Shown here: one piece after another, positions 22,513 to 31,319 of the stretch
How positions within the stretch are numbered: position 1 is the first letter of the stretch
Layout of the letters: every line of letters begins with the position of its first letter
NCBI GenBank assembly: GCA_015065785.1
Contig: SVPR01000010.1
Location: 1-64,000 of the forward strand
DNA: 64,000 nucleotides
Source: Oscillospiraceae bacterium
Lineage (GTDB): Bacteria; Bacillota; Clostridia; Oscillospirales; Acutalibacteraceae
Direction: 5' to 3'
The notes under the pieces: model-generated
Told to the model about the DNA's origin: nothing
Seen by the model: the letters and a program-made list of their open reading frames with translations, nothing else
Database searches by the model: none
Position numbers and translations under genes: made by a program

Positions 22513-24648
22513 TCAAAGCCAGAATTGCACCATTTCTGAAAGATAGGTAAAAAGGCTTGGATTCATAGTATCTATTGTAACATCTGAGACAGAAAATGCA
22601 AGTGCAAATGAATAAAAAATGCTCAAAATTGATGAACAGAGTGTTAAAATATTCAAAATACTTTTTTCATTCTCTGTTTCTGCTTTTTCTGAAAGTGCAA
22701 ATATTATAAATATAGCTGCACCAAAGAAAATAAATCCGAAATCACTGGTGTATCTCTGTAAAAGTCCGCCTGCCTGGGTGTCAAAAAATACAATAGTGAA
22801 GCCGAAAATAATTAAAAGCAGAGTGTAGCTTAAAAGCTTCTTTTCTTTTAATGTATTTTTAGCCTTTCCTAAAAGAGCTAAAAACCAAAGAATCGGTGTT
22901 GAGGCAATAAGTCCGCCAAAGCAATTTTCATAAATAGTTTTGCCAACATAATTTGTATTGATTACAGCTTTCTCTAAAAACGGAAATTTTGCTGTAAATA
23001 CAGGTGGCTGGAATAAATATGTGAAAAATCCGAGCCCGACTCTGCCCATATTCATACCACGATTTGTTACATCGTTAGTTGTCAATTGATAATCAGAGCC
23101 GAAGTCGAAAGGTGAGCCGAATCTTATAAAGTTATAATACATAAGTCCGGTTGCCACAATTACATAAGGTGCTAATAATAAAACGAGTTCCAGGATACCT
23201 TTTTTAGTTTTAATCTCTTTATTTATTATATACTTCCTGAAGAATAAAGGAATTGCTAAAAATGTTAAAAGTAGCATTTGTGGTCTGCAGCCTGCAACGA
23301 GTGCCATACAGACCGAGCCAATTAAAAATCTTAAATTGCGTTTATTTTCATTGTAAAGCCCATAAACCCAATTATAAATTCCGAAAACAGAAAAGGTCAT
23401 TCCCGTAATAATCGGAATAGAATAAAAATCGGGTCGCTTTACTAAAAATAAAAGTCCACAGGAAATTACTGTTGTAACGAATATTAAAAGTACATTTCCG
23501 ACAGTAAGATTTTTAAATTTCTTTTCAGCTAAAAGTGTTATCAGCTTGTAAGCACCTACCATAAAAAGAATTGCAAATATTATTATTCCTAAAACAGTCG
23601 GGAATGGTGAAGCTGTAATCAACCTGAATGGTAAATACATCAAAAGCAGTGGCACAATGCCAAAATAAACATAATAGTGACCATTAAAATAAGCCACATC
23701 CCAACGATATTTGTCGCCGGTCTGGTCAGCTTTAATTTGTCTTAATGCGGTGTCATAGGGGTTAGAAAGCTCTTTTAAAGAGTCCGGCACATCGTCAGAG
23801 TCAATATATGCTTTGCCATCAAGAATTGCACAAGCAAGCTCATCATACATATTATGGTTTTCCATTTTCAGTGGAACAAAATCTATTCCCGTTGCACTGA
23901 TATCTATACCTAAAAACAAGGGATTTATTACCGCCAGAACAGTAAAAATACCACTTAAAATGCAAATTAAAAGTGTTGCTGAAAGAGAGTACACTTCTCT
24001 GTTTTGGGAAAGCTTCATTTTGTTGAATTCAGATTTCGGTGAGAATAAATGAATAAAGCCTAATACTAAAACAACTACTAAAATTCTGAAAATTGAAATT
24101 GAAAGAGGTCTTTTGGCATTAAGTGAAATTCCATTTAAAACAAGCGTTTCATTTTCTGCTAAATCAAAAACAACACTCATTCCTGTGACTTTGCCGTAAG
24201 GGTGAATATTTATATAGTGACTTTTACTTACATCTCTTGAAATCTTTCTGTGGGGTGTTTCGTAGGTTACAAGGTTTCCCTCGTCACTTAGTTTAACAGT
24301 AACAGGAATATTTCTTGATGAGTTAATATCTGCAATATCGAAGTAAATGTTTTCAACATCTTCATTTATTTCAGGGAAGAAGAGGGTACTATTTTCATAA
24401 GTCAGAACATATTTATTATTGACCTCGTGATAGCTCAAATAGTGGTTCAGTGCAATCTCTTCATTATTACGGGTGTTATAAAAATTTACATTGAAAATTG
24501 TAACTTCAAGACCCAAAGCAAAAATAACAAAGCTCAAAAGAATGGAAAGTAGCTTTTTATTGTCTTTAAACTCTTTTTTTGCTTTTTTATAAATGAAAAG
24601 AGCGGTCAGTGAAAAAATTACTGTACCAAGAAGCATAAGAATAATCAT
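22513..24648 (-). CDS. polytopic membrane protein, possibly GT-C glycosyltransferase-like
   Basis: A 711-residue protein with a first membrane helix at 1-20, another at about 38-55, an extracytoplasmic domain (about 60-175), and about a dozen further hydrophobic segments to the C-terminus. An amphipathic loop after helix 4 contains YRWDVAYFNGHYYVYFGIVP, and YNFIRFGSPFDFG occurs later. Large Clostridia proteins of this shape are often annotated as GT39-like or O-antigen/dolichol-type glycosyltransferases, but I see no decisive catalytic motif. It starts at the ATG at 24646-24648 after AAGAGGT. Confidence 0.6.
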   Translation of the reverse strand: MIILMLLGTVIFSLTALFIYKKAKKEFKDNKKLLSILLSFVIFALGLEVTIFNVNFYNTRNNEEIALNHYLSYHEVNNKYVLTYENSTLFFPEINEDVENIYFDIADINSSRNIPVTVKLSDEGNLVTYETPHRKISRDVSKSHYINIHPYGKVTGMSVVFDLAENETLVLNGISLNAKRPLSISIFRILVVVLVLGFIHLFSPKSEFNKMKLSQNREVYSLSATLLICILSGIFTVLAVINPLFLGIDISATGIDFVPLKMENHNMYDELACAILDGKAYIDSDDVPDSLKELSNPYDTALRQIKADQTGDKYRWDVAYFNGHYYVYFGIVPLLLMYLPFRLITASPFPTVLGIIIFAILFMVGAYKLITLLAEKKFKNLTVGNVLLIFVTTVISCGLLFLVKRPDFYSIPIITGMTFSVFGIYNWVYGLYNENKRNLRFLIGSVCMALVAGCRPQMLLLTFLAIPLFFRKYIINKEIKTKKGILELVLLLAPYVIVATGLMYYNFIRFGSPFDFGSDYQLTTNDVTNRGMNMGRVGLGFFTYLFQPPVFTAKFPFLEKAVINTNYVGKTIYENCFGGLIASTPILWFLALLGKAKNTLKEKKLLSYTLLLIIFGFTIVFFDTQAGGLLQRYTSDFGFIFFGAAIFIIFALSEKAETENEKSILNILTLCSSILSIFYSFALAFSVSDVTIDTMNPSLFTYLSEMVQFWL

Positions 24649-24749
24649 ATTTTACCTCTTCTAAATAATATCTTTATTATATTAAAGCATAAATCACTTA
24701 AAATGTAAATCTTTACAAAAATTTGTAATATTTTTTTCATAAATACCCC

Positions 24750-24796
24750 TTTACAAAGAACGATTGTTTTGTTATAATTAAGCAAACAAATGTTCG
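24750..24796 (+). promoter_or_regulatory. dinB promoter with two LexA-like boxes
   Basis: TTTACA (24750-24755) and TATAAT (24773-24778) with a 17-bp spacer. Between them GAACGATTGTTT (24758-24769) differs by one base from GAAC-N4-GTTC. Downstream, CAAACAAATGTTCG (24783-24796) differs by one base from the Gram-positive LexA consensus CGAAC-N4-GTTCG. Both positions would block transcription, consistent with SOS control. Confidence 0.65.
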
Positions 24797-24808
24797 GTGG
24801 TGTAAGGT

Positions 24809-26014
24809 GTGGAGAAAGTTATATTGCATTGTGATTGCAATAATTTTTTTGCGTCAGTTGAAGCGAGTATGATGCCTGAGCTTAATAATTATGCTTTTGC
24901 GGTTTGCGGTGACCCTGAGTACAGACACGGAATTATTTTAGCAAAAAACGAAAAGGCTAAAAAATACGGCGTTCAGACAGCAGAGCCAATCTGGAAAGCA
25001 AAATCAAAATGTAAAAATCTTGTACTTGTAAAACCACATTATGAAAAGTATAGGGAATATTCTAAAAAGATATTCGATATTTACTGCCGTTACACAGATT
25101 TAGTTGATCCTTTCGGAATGGATGAATGCTGGCTTGATGTAACGGGCTCACAAAATCTTTTTGGCAGTGGTGAAGAAATAGCGAATGAATTAAAAGAAGT
25201 AATAAAAAAGGAAGTCGGGGTTACAATATCGGTAGGAGTATCTTTTAATAAAATCTTCGCTAAAATGGGGAGCGACTACAAAAAGCCTGATGCAGTAACG
25301 GTAATCACTAAAGAAAATTTTAAAACCTTGCTTTATCCGTTACCTGCGGGCGACCTTTTTACAGTAGGCAGAAAAGCTGCAATGAAGCTTAAAAATGTAG
25401 GCATAAACACAATAGGCGATATAGCAGAAATTGGCGAAGGTGTTTTAGAAAATCTTTTAGGGCTTCAGGGAAAGGTTATTTTTCAATATGCAAATGGATA
25501 TGATTACAGTAAGGTTAATCATTTTCAGTACAGAGATGCATATAAATCAATAGGTAACGGAATGACCTTTAAAATTGACCTTAAAACATGGGCAGATGTA
25601 CGCACCTGTGTTTTCTTCCTCTCTGATAAGGTTTCGGCAAGACTAAGAAAACACGACGTGGCGTGTGCAGGGGTACAGGTGGGTATAAGAGATACTTCAA
25701 TGAAAACTATAATGCGTTCTTGTTCTTTAGATTCCCCGACAGATTTAGCCTATGATTTGGCAGAAGCAGCATTAAAGCTTATAGAAGAAAATGTCGAGAT
25801 AGAAGAAAACCCGATAAGAGCCTTGAGTATTACAGGAATTAAGCTTTTAGATTCTTTCTCGGTTTTTAATCAGGTGTCTTTTTTTGATATTGAAGTACAT
25901 CAGAAGCACGAAAAAGAAGAAAGACTTGAAGAGGCAAGGGACAAAATAAGAAAAAAGTATGGTCTTGAAAAGCTGAAAAGATGTTCACTTATTGAAAACG
26001 ATTTTGGAATTTAA
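24809..26014 (+). CDS. dinB: DNA polymerase IV (Y-family)
   Basis: A 401-residue Y-family polymerase. The palm has LHCDCNNFFASVE near the N-terminus with metal-binding Asp9, and the paired acids in GMDECWLDVTG (about 105). A helix-hairpin-helix (GINTIGDIAEIGE) and little finger follow. It does error-prone translesion synthesis. The start is a GTG with a weak GGTGG site. LexA-like boxes overlap its promoter. C-terminal residues LIENDFGI give no obvious beta-clamp peptide, but QVSFFDIE near residue 358 resembles one (QxxLF-type). Confidence 0.95.
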   Translation: MEKVILHCDCNNFFASVEASMMPELNNYAFAVCGDPEYRHGIILAKNEKAKKYGVQTAEPIWKAKSKCKNLVLVKPHYEKYREYSKKIFDIYCRYTDLVDPFGMDECWLDVTGSQNLFGSGEEIANELKEVIKKEVGVTISVGVSFNKIFAKMGSDYKKPDAVTVITKENFKTLLYPLPAGDLFTVGRKAAMKLKNVGINTIGDIAEIGEGVLENLLGLQGKVIFQYANGYDYSKVNHFQYRDAYKSIGNGMTFKIDLKTWADVRTCVFFLSDKVSARLRKHDVACAGVQVGIRDTSMKTIMRSCSLDSPTDLAYDLAEAALKLIEENVEIEENPIRALSITGIKLLDSFSVFNQVSFFDIEVHQKHEKEERLEEARDKIRKKYGLEKLKRCSLIENDFGI

Positions 26015-26052
26015 GGCGTACAGAATTAACTGTCGCAATTGGGGTGAATATT

Positions 26053-26310
26053 TTGAAATGCTCAATTACTGATTTGCGCTCAAAAGAAGTTATAAATGTT
26101 GATGACGGTTGCAGAATTGGCTGTGTCAGCGATGTTGAAATTGATACTTGCACAGGCTGTCTTGTGAGCATAATTGTCTTTTGCGGTCACGGCATTTGTG
26201 GCTTTTTAGGTCGTGGAGAAGAAATCACAATTTGCTGGAAGGATATTATAGTTATAGGTGACGATACAATTTTAGTGCGCCGTGGGGGAAAAGGGGTTTC
26301 GTTTAATTAA
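26053..26310 (+). CDS. YlmC/YmxH family sporulation protein
   Basis: An 85-residue PRC-barrel protein (MKCSITDLRSKEVINVDDGCRIGCVSDVE, read in parts). I chose the TTG at 26053 because GGGGTGA lies at the right distance and family members begin M(R/K)CS; a GTG at 26044 is inside the ribosome site. Several cysteines (CTGC, FCGHGICG) are family-typical. YlmC/YmxH proteins are found in spore formers and expressed in sporulation, function unknown. Its presence suggests a spore-forming lineage. Confidence 0.88.
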   Translation: MKCSITDLRSKEVINVDDGCRIGCVSDVEIDTCTGCLVSIIVFCGHGICGFLGRGEEITICWKDIIVIGDDTILVRRGGKGVSFN

Positions 26311-26650
26311 GAATGCAGAATTTTATAATTGAAAATTGAAAATGGAAAATTGAAAATTGTGGGACCTGCGGTCGGCATTATAAGAGTGATGAATGATGAG
26401 TGAAAAGTGATGAGTTGAGGGTTGCGACGCAATTGTAATAATTTATTGTAACAGTTAATTTGTCGTTTCATTTATTCTTTATTCTTTAAAAACAAACTAC
26501 ATTCTATCATTTGAGGTTTACAATAACCTTTTAATGAAAGAATGTAGTTTTCTTTATAAATATCTAATTATAATCAAGTCCGCAGGACTTCCGAAATTTT
26601 CAATTTTCAATTTTTAATTCTGTAAAAAATTCTGCACTCTGCATCCTGCA
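26311..26650. repeat. intergenic mosaic of heptanucleotide repeats, copy A
   Basis: No gene here. The stretch contains several 7-bp tandem arrays: AAAATTG-like x5 (26325-26359), GAGTGAT-like x5 (26384-26418), TTTATTC x2 (26471-26484), ATTTTCA-like x3 (26596-26616) and TTCTGCA-like x3 (26630-26650). Short palindromes GACC-TGC-GGTC and AAGTCC-GCA-GGACTT (26576-26590) separate them. A long hairpin (26496-26548) has arms ACTACATTCT and AGAATGTAGT. The last heptamer array touches the YitT stop codon. The outer arrays are inverted relative to each other. Confidence 0.8.
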
Positions 26651-27571
26651 TTACTTGTTCCCAAGTTGCTCATTTGATTTGAATACATCTGCAACCTCGC
26701 TGATCATTATGAAAGCTTTTGGGTCTATTTTATGAACAATATCTTTCATTTTAGCAACCTGAAAGCGGTTAACTACAAAATAAACAATAGTCTTTTTTTG
26801 CATAGAGTAAGCACCCTCTGCATCAACCTTTGTCATACCGCTTTCAAAAACAGTTGAAAGCTTTTTGCAAACCTTGTCTGGCTCACTTGTTACAATCATA
26901 GCACATTTTGCTCTGTCAAAGCCTTCAACAATAAAGTCAACCGTTTTCAAGGCTGCTGCATAAGTAACAATTGAGTAAAGTGGTAAAATCCAGCTATCAC
27001 AGAAGAAACCGCAAATTATATAAAGAACAACATTATAAATCATAACAAAAGTGCCAACTGTAATTCCTAATTTTTTCGCGAAAATTACTGCCATAACCTC
27101 AATGCCATCCATTGCACCGCCGTAGCGGATAGCAAGACCGCTACCAATACCTGAGATTGCACCTCCAAATACAGCACAAAGCAAAAGGTCTGTTCCTGCA
27201 AGCGGTGAAGCAATGCTTACATCTATCGGGAAAACATCAGTTATAAGCCAGGCGAAAAGTGAATAAACAAAAACGGTGTATATAGCATAAAAGGTGAACA
27301 GCTCACCTTGCTTTTTCAGTCCGAAAATAAATAGCGGTACATTCAGTAACACCAGAAAAATGGAAAGTGTTAAATAATCAGGGGTGAGTTGCGAAAGTAA
27401 CATTGAAGTACCCGAAATACCGCTGTCATAAAGCTTAACAGGTGCTAAAAACACAGTAACACCAAACGCATTTATAATTCCTGCTATTGTGAGCATTATT
27501 ATGTTCCTGAGCTTTATCAGTTTGAATTTTTTTAAATACTTTAAAACTGTTTCTTTCTTTATATTACTCAT
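26651..27571 (-). CDS. YitT family membrane protein
   Basis: A 306-residue protein with about five to six membrane helices in the first 215 residues (GIINAFGVTVFLAPVKLYDSGISG is the family signature, read in parts) and a C-terminal cytoplasmic DUF2179 domain (about 225-295, with KKTIVYFVVNRFQVAKM). Function of YitT proteins is unknown; transport is assumed. Start ATG at 27569-27571 after GGAGTGACCT. It is monocistronic by appearance, with repeat copy A immediately after the stop. Confidence 0.92.
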   Translation of the reverse strand: MSNIKKETVLKYLKKFKLIKLRNIIMLTIAGIINAFGVTVFLAPVKLYDSGISGTSMLLSQLTPDYLTLSIFLVLLNVPLFIFGLKKQGELFTFYAIYTVFVYSLFAWLITDVFPIDVSIASPLAGTDLLLCAVFGGAISGIGSGLAIRYGGAMDGIEVMAVIFAKKLGITVGTFVMIYNVVLYIICGFFCDSWILPLYSIVTYAAALKTVDFIVEGFDRAKCAMIVTSEPDKVCKKLSTVFESGMTKVDAEGAYSMQKKTIVYFVVNRFQVAKMKDIVHKIDPKAFIMISEVADVFKSNEQLGNK

Positions 27572-27610
27572 AGGTCACTCCGTTTCTTAATATTTAAGTA
27601 TATTCGTTTT

Positions 27611-28219
27611 TTATTCTGGCTTATACCAATAAATGCCATCTTTATGCGAATAAATCCTTGCACCATTTGGTACATAACGCAAAAAGTGAAATGTATCCAT
27701 ATAATCACCAGATCCCCACGCTATATTCGGTATTGCAAAGAATCCTAAAAATTTTAATTGTGGGAAAATTATAGCTATGATAAAAGGTATTATGCCTAAT
27801 ATTACACTTGGTAATAAAAATCCCAATATTTTTTTAAATTTAGTTTTTTCTTCAATATTCATAACAAACGCACAAAAGTGTTTTGGATATAAATAGAAAA
27901 ATGAATCTTGTTTGTTAAAAATAGTATGTAAAATTTCGTGCACAGGAAGCAAGATAATGCTTAACAAGCAGAAAAAAGTAAGAATTATTAAAAAGAAATA
28001 AAGATCAGCAAAGCTTGTTACAAGAGGGTATCTGAGACATAATATAAAAGAAAATAAAAAAACGTGTGCACAAGAAAGGAGCTCGCATTTTAGCTCAAAG
28101 AATTTTTTCCTTTTAGGAATTTCTATTGCATTAGGCTTATGTTCTTTAATGTAGTATTCATCAAGATAATCAAGCTCGTGCTCTTTGCCTTTATAAATTC
28201 CCTTGAAATGAAATTTCAT
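27611..28219 (-). CDS. DUF3267 putative membrane zinc metalloprotease
   Basis: A 202-residue membrane protein with four hydrophobic segments (about 50-68, 72-92, 130-150, 155-172). HEILH (His94, Glu95, His98) lies at the end of the second segment, the HExxH zinc motif placed as in DUF3267 membrane zincins. A third ligand may come from the conserved GDYMDTFHFLRY region (about 172-183). Substrates are unknown. It starts at the ATG at 28217-28219 after AAAGGTGGGA. Confidence 0.82.
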   Translation of the reverse strand: MKFHFKGIYKGKEHELDYLDEYYIKEHKPNAIEIPKRKKFFELKCELLSCAHVFLFSFILCLRYPLVTSFADLYFFLIILTFFCLLSIILLPVHEILHTIFNKQDSFFYLYPKHFCAFVMNIEEKTKFKKILGFLLPSVILGIIPFIIAIIFPQLKFLGFFAIPNIAWGSGDYMDTFHFLRYVPNGARIYSHKDGIYWYKPE

Positions 28220-28234
28220 AAAATCCCACCTTTA

Positions 28235-28278
28235 CAATCAAACGCGAAGCGTTTCCTTAATTCTTCATTCTGCATTTT
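28235..28278. repeat. heptamer/palindrome repeat fragment, copy C
   Basis: A 15-bp palindrome (AAACGC-GAA-GCGTTT, 28240-28254) followed by TTCTTCA and TTCTGCA heptamers, ending next to the rnhA stop codon. The first 25 bases are essentially identical to the right end of copy B (43648 onward). It appears to be only the right end of the element. Confidence 0.7.
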
Positions 28279-28716
28279 TTATAAATACCTTTGGTATTCA
28301 CTGACAGCCAGCTTATCGCACCGCTCGTTCTCCGGATGCTCGTTATGACCTTTTACCCATTTGAAAGTAACATTATGCTTTTCTAAAAGTGGCAAAAGCT
28401 CTTCCCATAAATCAACATTTAAGGCAGGCTTTTTGTCGGCTTTTCGCCAACCATTTTTCTGCCACGAATAAACCCAGCCCTTTGTAATTGAATCACAAAC
28501 ATATTTTGAGTCGGTTGTGAGTGTTACCTCGCAAGGCTCTTTTAATGCCGAAAGTGCTTTAATAACTGCGGTTAATTCCATTCTGTTGTTTGTGGTGCCT
28601 TTTTCGCCACCCGAAAGCTCTTTTTCTTTGCCGTTAAATCTTAAAATTGCACCCCAACCGCCAGGACCGGGGTTGCCTGAACAAGCACCATCTGTAAAAA
28701 TTTCTATTTTTTTCAT
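28279..28716 (-). CDS. rnhA: ribonuclease HI
   Basis: A 145-residue RNase HI starting at the ATG at 28714-28716, with AAAGGAAAC upstream; an in-frame ATG at 28746 lacks a ribosome site. The active-site carboxylates are in [11 protein letters not shown] (Asp), NNRMELTA (Glu), LTTDSKYV (Asp) and ENERCDKLA (Asp). The basic handle region [11 protein letters not shown] is present. It degrades RNA in RNA-DNA hybrids during replication and repair. Confidence 0.95.
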   Translation of the reverse strand: MKKIEIFTDGACSGNPGPGGWGAILRFNGKEKELSGGEKGTTNNRMELTAVIKALSALKEPCEVTLTTDSKYVCDSITKGWVYSWQKNGWRKADKKPALNVDLWEELLPLLEKHNVTFKWVKGHNEHPENERCDKLAVSEYQRYL

Positions 28717-28857
28717 AAATGTTTCCTTTTCTTTTGATAGCTTCATTTTATCACATAAAACTAAAAATAGAAATACTTTTATAAAAATATGTTTAAAATC
28801 CGCTTTATTGTAAATACTTTCTTTATACTATTTTATGATTTTTCTGGTGGTAATTCT

Positions 28858-31179
28858 ATGAAAGCGGTTGTATTAGCGTCTGATGAAGGAACTATGCTTC
28901 GTCCTTTAACCTGCACTTTGCCCAAATGTAAATTAGAAATTTTAGGTAAACCAATTCTTTTTTATGTTTTAGACAGCTTACTTGATTTAGAAATTTCTGA
29001 AATTATACTTATATTAAAATACAAAGCCTCGCAAATTGAGGCTATGCTTCCTGAAAATGAATACAAGGGATTTCCTGTCACATTAGTAATAGAAGAGGAA
29101 TTTTCAGGTACTGCAGGAAGTGTGAAAAATGCAGTGGGTGAAACGGAAGAAGCTGTTTTGGTTTTAAATGGTGACAGCTTTTTTGAATTCGACTTGAAAG
29201 AAGCAAAAAAACGACATATTTCAAGTTCTAATGATGCTACAATTATATGCAAAGCTGTCGATGACCCTCGTGAATACGGCGTTGTAGCAGTGGGCGAAAA
29301 TAACCTGATAACAGAATTTATAGAAAAACCCGGCTGGAGCGAGGCTTTTACTAATATTGCAAATTGCGGTATTTATTTTTTAGAGCCTCGTGTTTTAAAG
29401 AGAATACCTGAAAATAAATTATGTGATTTCAAAAAAGAATTATTCCCTGAATTACTCGCAGAAAATTTTAAATTTGAGGCATTTATTGCAGATGACTATT
29501 GGTGTGAAATAGAAGATACAGAAAGCTACAAAAAAGTTCAGTTTGATATTATAGGTGGCAAAACAAATTTTAAACCACCATTTATTGCAGAAAATGTTTT
29601 TACAAATTCTACTGTTCCTAACGGAAATTTTGTTATAGTCCCACCCGTTTATTTTGGTGACAATGTTCAGATTGAAAGTGGCGCAGTAATCGGACCTTTT
29701 GCAGTGATTGGTGAAGGCTCGTTAATTTCAAAGGGAAGCAAAATAAGAGAAAGCATACTTTTAAAAAATGTATATGTTTCCTCAGCCTGTAGTGTTAATG
29801 GCGCACTTCTTTCAGACGGTGTTTCAGTGAAAAAAGGAGCATCTGTTTTTGAAAACAGCGTGTTGGGACAAGAGGCAATTATCGGTGAAGAGTCTGTTAT
29901 TGCAAACGGTGTATTGGTCTGGCCTAATAAAACCATTGAAAATGGCGTGACAATTACAGAAAATGTCAAATATTCTCAGCCTGTGAATACCGCTTTGCAA
30001 ATAAATGATATTATTTTCGGTGATTTCGGTGTTGAGCTGACACCTGAAAAAACGGCTCGCTTAGGTGCGGCAATCGGCACACTTTTTGACGGAATCCGGG
30101 TTGGAATCGGTATTGATGGCGAAACTAATTCTCTGGCACTTAAATGCGGTATGCTCGGCGGTTTAATAAGTGTTGGTGCAAAAAGCTTTGATTTAGGAAA
30201 ATGCTTTTTTTCACAGATGTTTTATTACTCTGTTTTTTGCGATGTTGATGTTGCAATCTTCATAAGTGGTGGCGAAAATGGTGTTTCGCTTTCCTTATGC
30301 GAAAAAGGCGGTGTAGCTCTTTCACGCGAAAAAATAAGGAAAATTGAAATGATTTTAAAACGCAGTGAATTTAACCGTTGCTCAGGTGGTGATTGCCAGA
30401 GTGTAAGCGTTATGAATAGCCTTGAGCAGATGTATTTAAATGAAATAGCACGACAGTTTGAGGATGTGAAAATTTCAATAGGTGGCGTTTTATTTTTCTG
30501 TGGCAATAAAACTGTTTCTGATTGTGTTAATAATGCCCTTAAGCGTTTAGGCTTAACTCAGGAAAATGAAGATTTTATTGTGAAAATCAATAATATCGGC
30601 ACTAAAATCACAGTGGTGGAAAACAGTACAAGCTTTTCTCACGAGAAGATTTTAGCTGTTGTAGCCCATAGTGAAATGAAGCAGGGGAATGATGTTGCTT
30701 TGCCTTGGGATGCACCACAGATTATAACAACCTTAGGTAATTCATTAGGCAGAAAAACTTACAGATTTTCTGATTCTTCATTTATACAGGATGAAAACAG
30801 TAAAATTAAAAGTGTTACTGTTAATCAACTGTGGTCGCGGGATGCTGTTTTTTTGTTGTTTAAATTACTGAGAATTATGAATGATACTAATAAATCATTA
30901 AAAGCTCTCACTGAAGAATTACCTGAATTTTATGTTGCAAAAAAGGTTATGGAAATTGACATTTCTCCTACACTTATTTCAAAAGAATTGCTCGGTAACG
31001 ATTTTAAAACCGATGAGAGTGGCGGAATCACTTTGAAAAATGAAAAGGGTGTAGCAAAGGTCAAAAGTGAAAGCAATGGTAAAAGTCTTAAAATTATTAC
31101 AGAAGCCGTTACTATGGAGCTTGCAGAAGAGCTTTGCAGTGAAATAGAAAGATTCATCAGTATTGACATTGACTCTTAA
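28858..31179 (+). CDS. sugar-nucleotidyltransferase fused to degenerate phosphohexomutase domain
   Basis: A 773-residue protein from the ATG at 28858. Residues 1-235 are a nucleotidyltransferase like mannose-1-phosphate guanylyltransferase; the signature, usually GGxGTRLxPLT, reads ASDEGTMLRPLT, and VLNGDSFF and FIEKPGW are intact. Residues 245-380 are hexapeptide beta-helix repeats. From about 385 a phosphomannomutase-like fold follows, but the catalytic-serine loop TASHNP is replaced by ISGGENGVSL, so mutase activity is doubtful. Such fusions occur in Clostridia and cyanobacteria. The gene has no partner operon; its end overlaps the promoter of the next gene. Confidence 0.82.
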   Translation: MKAVVLASDEGTMLRPLTCTLPKCKLEILGKPILFYVLDSLLDLEISEIILILKYKASQIEAMLPENEYKGFPVTLVIEEEFSGTAGSVKNAVGETEEAVLVLNGDSFFEFDLKEAKKRHISSSNDATIICKAVDDPREYGVVAVGENNLITEFIEKPGWSEAFTNIANCGIYFLEPRVLKRIPENKLCDFKKELFPELLAENFKFEAFIADDYWCEIEDTESYKKVQFDIIGGKTNFKPPFIAENVFTNSTVPNGNFVIVPPVYFGDNVQIESGAVIGPFAVIGEGSLISKGSKIRESILLKNVYVSSACSVNGALLSDGVSVKKGASVFENSVLGQEAIIGEESVIANGVLVWPNKTIENGVTITENVKYSQPVNTALQINDIIFGDFGVELTPEKTARLGAAIGTLFDGIRVGIGIDGETNSLALKCGMLGGLISVGAKSFDLGKCFFSQMFYYSVFCDVDVAIFISGGENGVSLSLCEKGGVALSREKIRKIEMILKRSEFNRCSGGDCQSVSVMNSLEQMYLNEIARQFEDVKISIGGVLFFCGNKTVSDCVNNALKRLGLTQENEDFIVKINNIGTKITVVENSTSFSHEKILAVVAHSEMKQGNDVALPWDAPQIITTLGNSLGRKTYRFSDSSFIQDENSKIKSVTVNQLWSRDAVFLLFKLLRIMNDTNKSLKALTEELPEFYVAKKVMEIDISPTLISKELLGNDFKTDESGGITLKNEKGVAKVKSESNGKSLKIITEAVTMELAEELCSEIERFISIDIDS

Positions 31180-31191
31180 AAAAAGTATAAT
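31163..31191 (+). promoter_or_regulatory. consensus promoter of the rnj operon
   Basis: TTGACA (31163-31168) and TATAAT (31186-31191) match consensus exactly with a 17-bp spacer. The -35 lies inside the end of the upstream coding region. It gives a leader of about 120 nt that contains the hairpin at 31242-31264. Confidence 0.8.
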
Positions 31192-31241
31192 ATACTAGTT
31201 AAAGTAGGTTATTATGCCGTAATATATCTTGTTGAACTTTT

Positions 31242-31264
31242 GATAGTGGTTGACTTCCACTATC
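31242..31264 (+). promoter_or_regulatory. leader hairpin upstream of RNase J
   Basis: GATAGTGG (31242-31249) and CCACTATC (31257-31264) form a perfect 8-bp stem in the 5' leader of the rnj transcript, with no T-run. It could be a site for RNase-dependent autoregulation; that is speculative. Confidence 0.45.
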
Positions 31265-31319
31265 TACATATAAACAGTGGATTAAAACGAAAAAGAAATA
31301 CAAAAGAAATGGAGAGATT

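Noticed and set aside
26325..26418. Possible CRISPR-like array
   Set aside because: The repeats are 7 bp and contiguous with no spacers, and no cas genes occur in the window.
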